Of a DNA stretch of 64,000 nucleotides, positions 37,895 through 47,954 are shown one piece after another. The notes beneath the pieces were generated by a model. It saw only the letters and a list, made by a program, of their open reading frames with translations. It was not told the origin of the DNA and did not search any database. Each line of letters opens with the position of its first letter. Positions within the stretch are counted from its first letter, which is position 1. Origin of the DNA: Inonotus obliquus (lineage: Eukaryota > Basidiomycota > Agaricomycetes > Hymenochaetales > Hymenochaetaceae); contig JAJHTX010000007.1 of NCBI GenBank assembly GCA_032164295.1, forward strand, positions 682,001 through 746,000, in the 5' to 3' direction. The translations under genes and the position numbers were made by a program.

Positions 37895-39573
37895 ATGCCG
37901 CTTTTCTCCCGAACCGACACCGTATCCCTTGAACCCAGCGAGATTATAGAAATTGTACCCGGGTTGCGTCTCGTTCAGGGTTTTTCGGTCGCGACTGTTG
38001 CACTCCTTGTCTACGATGCCAGTAAGCAGAACAATCCATACACTCACGGGCTGAGCCTGACAATACCACAGCTATAACATTTGATAAAGAAGTGCGGACG
38101 AACAACTGAATAGCTCATGCAACTTGCTGACCTTTCCAAACGTCTAGGTCAAGTATTTCTGGGTATTTAGCTCAAAATCTTTCGCCTGTCTATGCCTGCA
38201 GTGCTTACTAAAGACGACCCAGAAAATCCCGCGGAAGCCGATCGATTTTGTCTACTTTATGGTGAGCGATGCTCTCTGTGGGCCTTTTCCGGTAGCGAGA
38301 ATGCTGTAGAATCGCTATCTTGGAATCCTCGGTGCTCTCGCCTACCTCTACCGTGCGTCGATCAGGATTCTGTATCTAGTCGTGGAACTGACACTCGCAA
38401 TGTGCAAGTGAACTCGTTCGCCGTGACCGTTCCGTTGTGAGTTTCCTACATAGCACTATGCATAGTTCGTCACTGACCACTAATATCCTAGGTGTGAGTG
38501 GCTAGTATTGAAATCATACCAGCAAAGTTGACGCAACTCAGTCTACGTTTCGTTGTGGACGCACAACGTCGCCAGTGAGCATTCTTTATGAGCTAGTAGA
38601 ATAGGATCTAACTGCGCATAAGACTGGGTGTCCATTATTTCGATTGATTGTGAGTGATCTATGTTCCTCCTTCCGTTCCTCCTATAATTATCAAGCATAC
38701 AGATATTCTAATGATCCGTGTGCTCGCGCTGTACTCTCAAGGTACACTTCACGAATTGAAATACGTTGTGCTCCCTGTCATTCCTGAACAGACAAGACAC
38801 TGTCGATATGCCTAAAGACACTGCTTGCGTTGGGAGCTGCGTTTATTATAGGATTGATCATTTACTTGCACATATTAGCTCACTGTACGTCCAGTGCCTT
38901 GACTGTGAGCATGTACTTACCTTCGTTCAGTTGTAATTGGTGTATTCGCGAATATCTCTGTTGCTGGAGCAAGCACTGTTGCGCCATGGCAGCTGGGAAT
39001 GGCCGTATGGTAAGTAATAGAAATGCGGAGCAGTCAGGGTTGCTGGCTAACTCTGTTCAGGTTAGTGCCGTTGGTATACGGAACCCTTCTTATGGTCCTC
39101 GCTCTGTACAAGGCTGCGGAGTACTGGAGAATGTCAGCTGGTTTCAAGGGATTCACGCTCGTCAAGGTTCTCATTCAAGACCAGATCGTATATTTCGTAA
39201 TGTGTGTATTTCTTTTGTTCGCAGATTCGTTAATTGACTCATCTTCCAGTGCCGTCTCCTCCTCTGTGTTCGCCATCCTAAGGTTCAAACTGCGAATCTC
39301 AAACGTCTTCCTATCTGAAAGTCTATCACAATTTGCGAACCCGTCGTTATTTTCTCTTCTTGGCAGTCGAATGCTTTTCAATTTAAAGGATGCTGGAGAG
39401 AGGGGTCAGAATGAAGGGACGAGTTATAGGGTACCGACGATGAGCGAGATGGACTTTGGAGAACCTGTCAATCCTCAAAGGTCTTCTTTCTTTACCTCAT
39501 TGATTTGACTATTGTCTGATATTCATACAGGGAAAGCGGAGCGACGCACAGTGAAAGTGAACAAGTGGCATAG
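37895..39573 (+). CDS. DUF6533 seven-TM protein, copy E
   Basis: Intact. Start MPLFSRTDTVSLEPSEI at 37895, then FSVATVALLVYDA, ITFDKEVKYFW, KTTQKIPRKPIDFVYFM, NRYLGILGALAYLY, NSFAVTVPL, microexon GT at 38492-38493 and TM3 FYVSLWTHNVA, in which the usual Cys after the microexon becomes Phe (TTC). TM4 reads KTLSICLKTLLALGAAFII. The C-terminal part has RMSAGFKGFTLVKVLIQDQ and GSRMLFNLKDAGERGQNEGT. Single tail exon ESGATHSESEQVA, TAG at 39571-39573. Confidence 0.8.
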
Positions 39574-40073
39574 CATGATCTTGCCTCTTCATCCACTCTA
39601 TGCGTAGGACTCAGATCGGTACTTGGGCTACAATCATAGTCGTGATAGATGCCAAACTCGTGTTTTGTTTTCGCCTGCATAGTTGAAACCGCATTAGTAT
39701 TGCATACACATTGTCTGCAGGGTTACTTGATTATAGCCGGAGTGTGAGGGGCGACGAAGTTAAAGAGTATTTACCTTGGCTGGTAAAGTAAGAAGTCGAC
39801 TTGCTATGCTGGTAGCGAGCACGGCAAGTTCAGCATTACAAGATCAGATCAGCCTCTAGAGAGCAAAATATCAAATTCTATATATAGCATCTGCAGTGGG
39901 GAGAACTCTAAATAGCCTACTGTATCAAGAGGGCGACAAGAAAGCATCGAGTGGTATTAGTACAAATCAGTCTTTTCAGTCCTTCATGTTATCAAATGGT
40001 ATCAACCGCCTATCTCAAATGAATTGGGTAGCTCCCAATCAATCCCGACGACCGCGTCTATCCATCTATCCAT
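39574..40073. other. Convergent gap between gene E and pyruvate decarboxylase
   Basis: 500 bp of AT-rich sequence with no gene recognised. The usual array 3' flank is absent here, so the junction between array and single-copy DNA probably lies near 39650. Confidence 0.4.
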
Positions 40074-42389
40074 CTAAGCAGTCGTAGGACTCATCGGAAC
40101 ATACCTATTCGTCTTCCCACTCAACTCCGCTTGTTTCCTCAAAGCCCTCGGAGCATCAAATTTATCCATGATCAACTCGACTAGTTGGATTTGTTTTGCA
40201 CTTGCGAATTCTTCGTTGTCTAGTAGGTCGTCGAGGTCTTGTTTTGTGTTGACGGTGTAGGATTTGCCGACTGGGTTGTCGTGGCCTTGGAAGACGGAGA
40301 GGAGTTGGGTCCATTTCCAGTTGGCTATTTCGTTGTATTTTCTGGAGATGTGATGGGGAGGTTAGTATGGTGGAAAAGGGAAATGGAGGGAAGGAGAGGA
40401 GGCGTACCGTTCCCAGCCGTGTAAGTGACGTTCGATTGTGTACCCCGAGTTGTTGAGGACGAAGAGGATGGGTGTTACACCCGAGCGGATCATGGCAGAT
40501 ATTTCTTGCACAGTCAATTGCCTACACGCCTCACTCGTCAATCAAAGCTTCCAAGTCACAATATAAGACGGTTCCACTCACAAACTACCATCCCCAATGA
40601 ACAAAATCGTCCTGTTCATCTTCGTCTCGCGAGCAGCGAGAGCAGCTCCAAGCGTACTACCAACAGTATACCCAATACTTCCCCACAAAATCTGACTTAC
40701 GCATACTGCGTCTTCAGGAAGTGCGACATCCAGGATACCGAAACTTGAGGTACCCGTCTCGGCGACAACGACGTCGCGAGGGCGGAGGAACCTTCCGATA
40801 CGTGGCCAGAGCCAGTCGTGTGTGATGACGGGGGAGGGTTCGAGGGGTGGTGTGGAGGGGACGAAGGTGGCGACGGGGAGTTTAGAGGCGTGTGGTGCCA
40901 TTGGCTCGAGACGAGCCGTGAGCTTGGGAAGGAGGTGCTTCATGACGATGTTAGGGTAGTAGGCATATTGGACGCGAGTGTGGTCGGAGTGGAGCTAGTA
41001 AAACGAAGATTAGACGCATATCTACATGTGTTGGGGATGAGATGCTCACCTCGATTGTTCGGGCAGTAGGAATACTGTAAGTGAAGTTACCGGTGTTAAA
41101 GTCACTCTTGAGTGAACCGACCGAAAGGATGAGCTTGGCATTCTCGACTTTCTCCTTGATATCTTCACGAGTCAAGGAACCGACGTAAATGCCTCCAAAG
41201 CGCTCATCACGCTCGAGCATTGCACCTTTACCCATAGGAGCGCAATATACCGGGAATCCAGTACGACGCATAAGCTCACGCGTCTCGTAGATAACGTGGT
41301 GACGAACTGCGCATGCGTCAACAAGGATGACGGCGTCGCCTTGCGCTGCGTTGATCAGGTCAACGATCTCGTCAAGCACAAAGGCCTCTTCGTCAGGGTC
41401 ATTCGGCGGCGGGGTGCGCTGAAGCGGCGTGAGGAGCCTTCCGGAGGGGATCTTTGCGTAGACAAGGTCAGTGGGGAGGGTAAGGTATACAGGACGAGCG
41501 GTGGTGATGCACGCCGTGAGGACGCGATCGATTTCCGCTGCGATGGTCTCTTTGGTCATGGGATGCGCCTGCGTGATCGTGAACTGGGCTGCGGCCTTTT
41601 CGTATGCATCAAAACGTCCATCACCAAGAGTGTGGTGAAGCATTGGCTTTGTCTTCATTTGCGTCGTACTTGGAACACCGACAATATGTAGAACAGGTAC
41701 ATGCTCGGAAAAGGCTACGAGCAATGTTAGACGAGGAAGACTAAGAAGCTCGTTTGGAAACTCACCTCCTGCGAGACCGTTGATTGCACTCAGCTCCCCG
41801 ACACCAAAGCTATCAATTCGTCAGATAACATGCGCGATGTGTTGAGATAAGCAAGACGTACGTTGTGAGGAGTACACCGATACTCTGCCATTTAACGCGA
41901 GCATAACCATCGGCGGCGTACGATGCATTGAGTTCATTGCTGTATGCGATGCGTTAGACAAGAGTGTGAAAGGCATGTATAGGCACGCACCAGTTTCCTA
42001 CCCATTCGATGTCTGGGTTGTCCTCAACGAGGTCCTTCGAAGGAAGTTAGTTATCAACCGTCTGTAATATGGTGAGGATCGCATACAAGGAATCCTGATG
42101 AGATGTTTTCAGAGTCTATCACTACGCCACAGTTTCAGACGACTTACCGAGGTTGAAATCTCCAGGAACACCAAACATATGCTATTTCAATACAGCTTCG
42201 TCATCGTCACTTATCATAAGAGGACATCAAACGTACGGTTACACCGAGTTGTTGAAGCCTGGCGAGGAGGTAGTTGCCGACATAGATTGGCTGGCCAAAG
42301 TTCTGACCCTCGGCCGCCTGCTTGAGGCTGCTGACCTCCTGCTTGAGGCGAGATATCTCCTGCTGAGATGGAGATTGAGAGATGGACAT
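40074..42389 (-). CDS. PDC1: Pyruvate decarboxylase
   Basis: ThDP- and Mg-dependent cytosolic enzyme that converts pyruvate to acetaldehyde and CO2 in fermentation. About 600 residues from about seven exons; start [18 protein letters not shown] at 42389, stop TAG at 40074-40076. Seen: a short N-terminal helix extension, [12 protein letters not shown], the ThDP-activating Glu in [17 protein letters not shown], the His pair in [11 protein letters not shown], and the C-terminal cofactor motif GDGS...NN ([15 protein letters not shown], then [11 protein letters not shown]). The large exons are 40951-41724 and about 40570-40943 (splice-limited). It is the only metabolic gene inside the DUF6533 array and shows no sign of damage. 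An indolepyruvate or phenylpyruvate decarboxylase is possible, but length and motifs fit PDC. Confidence 0.94.
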
Positions 42390-42988
42390 TGCAGTAGTAG
42401 ATTGAATGCGAGATGCTGATGAAAGAGGGAGAGGGGCGATGTGTGCAGGTTTATATAGCGCAAATGGGACGCGGAGAGGTCCGTTTGGCTGTTCCGAGTC
42501 CGTCTCAATCCGACCTGTGTCTTCGACCTCATTCTCATTCCAATCGCTCTACAAAATATTGTACAAAACAACTCAGAATTATGTCTATGCATGTCTGTCT
42601 GCTCATTTGTTGGTTAAGTAGTAATAAAAAATGAGCCAAGACATAAAGTTGGTCACGGGAGGTGAGTGTATGCGCCCTGCGCTAAGAGTCGGGATCGACT
42701 ATTCTATTTATGGTAGTCCGATATCCGAGGGCAGATCCAAACAATAACAAACGAGACCTCGGTCCATCCATTCCGTTCGACGTCACACAGACGTCAGTCA
42801 CACAAGTCACTATTCATACTTGCTTTCGTCTTGTCTTGCTCGCCGAAGAGTTTCCTTCCTACTCTTCCTTGCTCTCGCCGCGCTCTTTCGGTGGCCCCCG
42901 GGCTCGCTTTGCACAATCGGAACTCATAGGATACCAGTATCGTGAAGAATCGCATCCGACGAAAACGCGCATGTGCATCCGGAGTTAA
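42390..42988. other. PDC promoter and left edge of the 7.5 kb repeat unit
   Basis: The PDC leader lies at the left. From about 42660 (GAGTCGGGAT near 42686, TCCGTTCGACGTCACACAGA near 42772) the sequence is shared with 50390-50500 and, partly, 57730-57850. This marks the start of the tandem unit. No gene recognised. Confidence 0.5.
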
Positions 42989-43552
42989 ATGAGTGAAAAT
43001 TGCAACCGTTTGAAACTGCCTCTGCGGGCTTGGTTCCGCAAGGAGGTGGCCAAGTGGCCGCGTCATCGCTTTGAGGTCACTGGCGCGTAAACCTATCGTC
43101 TAGTTCACGCGTTGATCGTGTGCACGCACCAGAAGTTTATGGCTTTCAGAGAGGCTGACCGGTGGGCTGGTACATTGTCAGTACCTCCAATGGAAACTCG
43201 CGATCGAAACATCGCTGCATTTCTGCTATCAACTCGATATCGTTTGATTCCGGGGGGCAACTACAAGTCATGCATCGCGGATATTCCTTATAGGATCCGA
43301 CGAGATCTTGCGGACCTACTTTCGGTGAGCTGCCAGTTATAGTTATTTGAGAAAGGGTATACCTATAATCAGGTTGAACAGATGAAGTTGCTTGCGACGA
43401 ATGCCTGGCCGCTGAGATCGGATAAATTTCGTAATACCGAAGGAGATCACACCGACTTACAACCGCCTCCGACAGTACTATCACGTATTCATGACGAGAG
43501 GCATTCCACAACGTCGACAAAGATCAGAAAGATCGCAATCCAGGTAGCAATC
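42989..43552 (+). pseudogene. Degenerate unknown gene, copy 1
   Basis: A protein-like track that I do not recognise: MSENCNRLKLPLRAWFRKEV, then HQKFMAFREADRWAGTLSVP, IADIPYRIRRDLADLLS, a GTGAGC...CAG intron near 43324-43372, and MKLLATNAWPLRSDKFRNTE. Compared with the copy at 50623, one extra base at about 43455 breaks the frame before a YNRL-YYHVFMTRGIP segment. It has no recognised domain. It could be a fast-evolving gene rather than a dead one if the frameshift is an error. Confidence 0.45.
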
Positions 43553-44039
43553 GTTCGGTACGTCCTTTCTGTATCACTCGTGTTGTTCGATGAGTCCATT
43601 GTATTCTCGCCATCTATCTCTGTAAAGGATCATGAAAGCTCGAAAGACAATCGAAGTCCAGGTTTTAGTCCAGGAAGTCATTGCCAGATATCGACATAGG
43701 TCACGCTTAAGAAGGCTATTGATGATTTGCGTGAGAAGAATCATATCGAGCGCGTGCGAGGGCGCGCCAGATACGATTGTGCATCAAGGTGAAGTTTACA
43801 TAATAGGTCGGAATTGTTGAAGACCTCCCTTCTGATATACGAAAAGATCCTCGGGAAAGTTGCGGCATCTTGATAGATGCTGTAAGTAAATAAGGTTATA
43901 GCTCGATTGACCCTGGGACGGAATAACCTGAGGCAAAAATCTGGGATACTAGGTTGGTCGTCTCCTGCCTTGTACGCCGATGTTCTAGGGCTTCTGGAGC
44001 TTGAGATATGACCTCGCCTCTTCTGAATCATCCATAATA
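43553..44039. other. Repeat-unit spacer
   Basis: Shared with 51080-51590 (for example CCTCGGGAAAGTTGCGGCA and TGGTCGTCTCCTGCCTTG). Minus-strand frames here continue the divergent module but contain stops. No gene supported. Confidence 0.4.
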
Positions 44040-44400
44040 ACTGGGCTATGACCATTTCGGTGGCAGACTATGTTTGCGCGATGACGGCCATCTTGTGTAA
44101 CGCTGTAGGTTGCATCTCGCTTTGATTATCACATGGATCGAGCTTACCTGCGACCTCAGGTTCCGCCGTACGTCGCTGCTTTTATCGTATCCTCTCATAA
44201 TGTTCTCCGATAATGATTAGTCTAATCCTTGCCAACTCAATTCGCCACACATCGGGCACTGACCACAAGTGCACATGACTAGGGACGGTACAGTGGATTT
44301 ACTGCCCTGCTGAATTGTTGCTTCAGTCAACTCATAAAGGGCGATGTCATTCATATCTACGGAAGAGAGGAGATGCAGAAAGCTAGTTTAGCACAGAAGG
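44040..44400 (-). repeat. Divergent upstream module, copy at gene F
   Basis: Minus-strand module starting MNDIALYELTEATIQQ (ATG near 44350), as at 36850 and 47340. It contains internal stops. Confidence 0.5.
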
Positions 44401-44442
44401 TAATATTTTGAGAGAGTGGGTGATTTTCTCTGAAAGTCCAGA

Positions 44443-44610
44443 TCAGTAGGACGTTCTAAACTTCTCAACAGAGCCGATAAGCGTGCAGGTACCTCGTCAA
44501 TCTTTGAAACACATCTTCTGTTGGGAAGTACATTGCAATAGATACTCCGATCTTGTTTCCTTTATATCCTGTAACTGCAATTATCAATCGCATATATAAA
44601 TATTGTATGC
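44443..44610 (+). promoter_or_regulatory. Array promoter signature, gene F
   Basis: AGATCAGTAGGACGTTCTAA at about 44443 and CATATATAAATATTGTATGC at 44591-44610, about -220 and -70 from the start. Confidence 0.65.
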
Positions 44611-44664
44611 TTCACTTTAGTACCAAAGGTCCCATCTACTCATTCAGTCCTTCCATTCCTCTCC

Positions 44665-46462
44665 ATGCCACTTTTCGCTCGATCCGATGCCGTGTCCCTT
44701 GACGCCAGCGAGATCAGAGAAATCGTATCGGTATGGCGTATCGGCCAGTATTTTTCGGTCGCGATTGTTGCACTCCTCATCTACGATGCCAGTGAGCAAA
44801 GCAATCCATACACTCGCGTCATGGGCTGACAATACCGCAGTTATAACTTTTGATAAAGAAGTGAGAACGAACAAGTGAATAGCATATGCAAGCTGACCTT
44901 TCTAATCGTCTAGGTCAAATATTTTTGGGTATTTAGTTCAGATTCTTTCGCTTTTTCATGCTTGCAGCGCTTACCAGAGACGACCCAGAAAATCCCGCGG
45001 AGGCCGGTCGATTTCGTCTATTTTATGGTGAGTGATTCTCTCTGTGACGCTCCTCCGGTAGTGGGAATTCTGTAGAATCGCTATATTGGAATCCTTGGTG
45101 CTGTCGCCTGGCTCTACGGTAAGTCATTCGGAATTATGCATCTAGTTGTGGAACTGACAATTGAAAACCTCAAGCGGCATCGTTCAATGCGACCCTTCCA
45201 CTGTGAGTTTCTCAGCACCATCTATATTTCGTCACTGATCACTATTTGTCCAGGTGTGAGTGGATAGTACTGAAGCCATATCAGAAAATCTGACGCACCT
45301 CAGGCAACTTTTCGCTGTGGACGCAGGCCACTGCTAGTAAGCATTCTTCGCGAGCTAGTCGAATAGACTCTGACTGCACATAAGACTGGGTAATCATTAT
45401 TTCGATCGATTGTGCGTGATCCATGCGTTTCCTTCTGTCCCTCCTAAAATTATCATGCGTTCAGATATTCTAATGATCCGTGTGCTTGCGCTATACTCTC
45501 AAGGTAGGCATCGTGGATTAGAAGATATTCATCTCATCTTTGTACAGACAAGACACTGTCGATATGCCTGAAGACATTACTCGCATTGGAGGCCGCGTTT
45601 AAATTAGGACTGGTCATTTACTTGCTTATACTCGAGCACTGTATGTCCCGTGCCTGGACTGTGCTGCAAATGCTTACCTTCGTTCAGTCGTAGTAGGCGT
45701 ATTCGCGAGTATCTCACTTTGTGGAGCAACCACTTTTCCAGCATGGCAGCTGGAAATGGCCGATTGGTGAGTAATACGGAACAATCAGAGCCGCTAGCTA
45801 AATCTGATCAGGTTGGTGCCGTTGGCGTATGGAACCCTTCTCATGATCCTCGCGTTGTACAAGGCTGCGGAATACTGGAAAATGTCTGCTGGTTTCAAGG
45901 GGTTTACACTCGTCAAGGTTCTGATAGAAGACCAGATTATGTATTTCGTACTGTGCGTGTTCTGTCGTTCGCAGATGAACTTGCTGATGCAACTTTCAGT
46001 GTTATTTCCTGCTCCGTGTTCGCCATTATGGGGTACAAGCTGCAGATAGTAAACAGCGTCCTGTATGCAGTAATTAATCAACTCGGAAACCCGTCATTCC
46101 TCTCTCTTCTCGGAAGTAGGATGCTCTTCAATCTGAAAGAAGCCGGAGAACGGGGCCAAAATGAAGGAACAAGCTACAGGACACCGTCGAGCACGATGAG
46201 CGAGATGGACTTTGCAGAACCTGTTAATCCTCAGAGGTATTATTTCTTTACCTCCTCGTCGCAACTCGTGTCTGATATTCGTACAGGGAAAGCGGAGCAA
46301 CGCACAGTACTAGTAGAAGTGAAGTAATAAGCGAGATCGAATTTGCAGAATCTGTTAATCCTCAAAGGTCTTGTTTTTTTTTACCTCCGCTTTGCGACTG
46401 ATGTCTGATAATTGTATAGCGAAAGTGGAGCGACGAACAATGGAAGTGAACAAGTGGCATAA
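44665..46462 (+). CDS. DUF6533 seven-TM protein, copy F (reference model)
   Basis: Full model, 16 exons: 44665-44791, 44841-44860, 44914-44928, 44968-45027, 45076-45118, 45175-45202, 45254-45255, 45304-45336, 45385-45411, 45465-45503, 45548-45640, 45688-45766, 45812-45952, 46000-46236, 46287-46367, 46420-46462. The sum is 1,068 nt, or 355 residues plus stop. Start MPLFARSDAVSLDASEI; TM1 FSVAIVALLIYDA; ITFDKEVKYFW; TM2 NRYIGILGAVAWLY; TM3 CNFSLWTQATANWVIIISID then ILMIRVLALYSQ; later LVPLAYGTLLMILALYKAA and GSRMLFNLKEAGERGQNEGT. The tail is two related exons ending ESGATNNGSEQVA. Exons of 2, 15, 20, 27, 28, 33 and 39 nt are unusually small. Likely a plasma- or endomembrane 7-TM protein with a cytosolic tail; role unknown. 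Confidence 0.82.
45254..45255 (+). other. Predicted 2-nt microexon in gene F
   Basis: Two bases (GT) lie between an acceptor TTGTCCAG and a donor GTGAGT. Keeping them joins Leu (CT+G) and Cys (T+GC) at the start of TM3 and closes the frame. Confidence 0.6.
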
Positions 46463-47339
46463 TTTCACCTCGTCTTCCAATCTATGCGTACTGCGGGTAT
46501 TGGTATTTATTTCTCTTGGGTCGACTCGAATGTATTCAGACTCCAGACTGTTTTTGCCGTGATGTATTTATTCGCTATTATCTCCGTCCTATTTATTTCG
46601 CTCGTGTATATCGGGAGTTTCTTCCTCTTGTAACTGGACAGGCGAAGTTCGTCAGTCCGTCTTGTTCGTTGTAGTTTCGTATTTATTGGTGCGGCTTGAA
46701 CTCGATAGTGCTTCGAACCCAATCCATCCAAACAGCTGCAATAGCTGCACACATGTACTGGACTCACTGCAGCCCATTTTCTCATTGTTCTCAATGCTCT
46801 CGGCAGTTCAACTAGATAACAACTTCTTCAACTTGAAGGTTATCTCAACATCGCTTGGGACTACCAGCTACTTGTAATTCTTTGTTATTTGGTAGCTCAG
46901 TCTGAGTAGGTTTTGTATAGAAGGAAAACGTGGTTGTTGTGGCTCTTGAATGGATGGCGTTGTATTTTCTGAATTGTTCTGTTCAGCGGCTGGTTGAATG
47001 ATTCGGCACATCGGCACATCCGGCACAGAGACATTTGGGATCATGTAAAAATAACCGGTTATTCTCCGAGTTGCTTTTGAACATGTGTCTCTCGACCGAC
47101 CTCGTCACCCAGAATACCTCCCTTCCTTCTGACATCCGAACAATCCGCAGGAAAGTTGCGGCATCTTGATAGATACGCACATAGGTAAGTCTAGGCTCAA
47201 TTGACCTGGGACGGAATAACCTGAGGCAGAAAGACTCCAGGATACGAGGTTGGTCGTCTCCTGCCTTGCACCTCGATGTTCTAGGGCTTCTAGAGCTTGA
47301 GATATGATCTCGCCTCCTCCGAACCATCCAGAATCCATA
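46463..47339. other. Downstream flank of gene F and repeat-unit spacer
   Basis: 3' flank similar to those at 54060-54540. The right part shares CCTCGGGAAAG/GCAGGAAAGTTGCGGCATC-type sequence with the other unit spacers. No gene. Confidence 0.4.
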
Positions 47340-47690
47340 ACAACTGGGCTATGATCATCTCGGTGGCAGATTATGTTTGCGAGATGACGGCCATCTTGTG
47401 TAACACTGGAGGTTGGATCTCGTTTTGGTGATCACATGGATAGAGCTCACCTGCGATCTCAGGTCCCGCCGTTCTTCGCTGCTTTGTTCGAATATCCTCA
47501 TCATGCTCTCAACAATGTGATAGTCCCATCTCAACTTGCCACACACCGGGCACTGACCCTGAGTGCACAAGACTAGGGACGGTACAGTGGATTTACTGCC
47601 CTGCTGAATTGCTTCTTGAGTAAACTCATAAAGGGCAGTGCCATTCATATCTACAGAAGAGAGGTAATGCTAGAAGCTAGTTTATCATGG
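47340..47690 (-). repeat. Divergent upstream module, best-preserved copy (gene G)
   Basis: The minus ORF at 47355-47648 starts MNGTALYEFTQEAIQQGSK and holds GQCPVCGKLRW (CxxC), followed by a helical stretch IVESMMRIFEQSSEERRDLR. A GTGAGC donor follows RSQ, so a spliced product of about 85 residues ending SYLKL is possible. I do not recognise it, and the frame is not kept in all other copies, so coding status is open. It faces away from gene G and shares its upstream region. Confidence 0.45.
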
Positions 47691-47731
47691 AAGGTACTAT
47701 GACAATGAGTGAGTGGTTTCCTCGGAAAGGC

Positions 47732-47900
47732 CAGATCAGTAGGACATTATAAACTTCTCAACAGAGCCAATGCGCATGCAGATGCCTCATAAATCTTTGA
47801 AACACGTTTCTTGTTGGGGATTACATTGCAATAGCTACTCCAATGTTGTTTCCGTGGTGCGTCCCTGTAGCTGCTATCATCAATAGCATGTATAAATATT
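47732..47900 (+). promoter_or_regulatory. Array promoter signature, gene G
   Basis: AGATCAGTAGGACATTATAA at about 47732 and TATAAATATTGCATGC at 47891-47906. Confidence 0.65.
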
Positions 47901-47954
47901 GCATGCTCACTTCGGTACGAAAAGGCCCATCTACTAATTCAGTCTTTCTACTCA

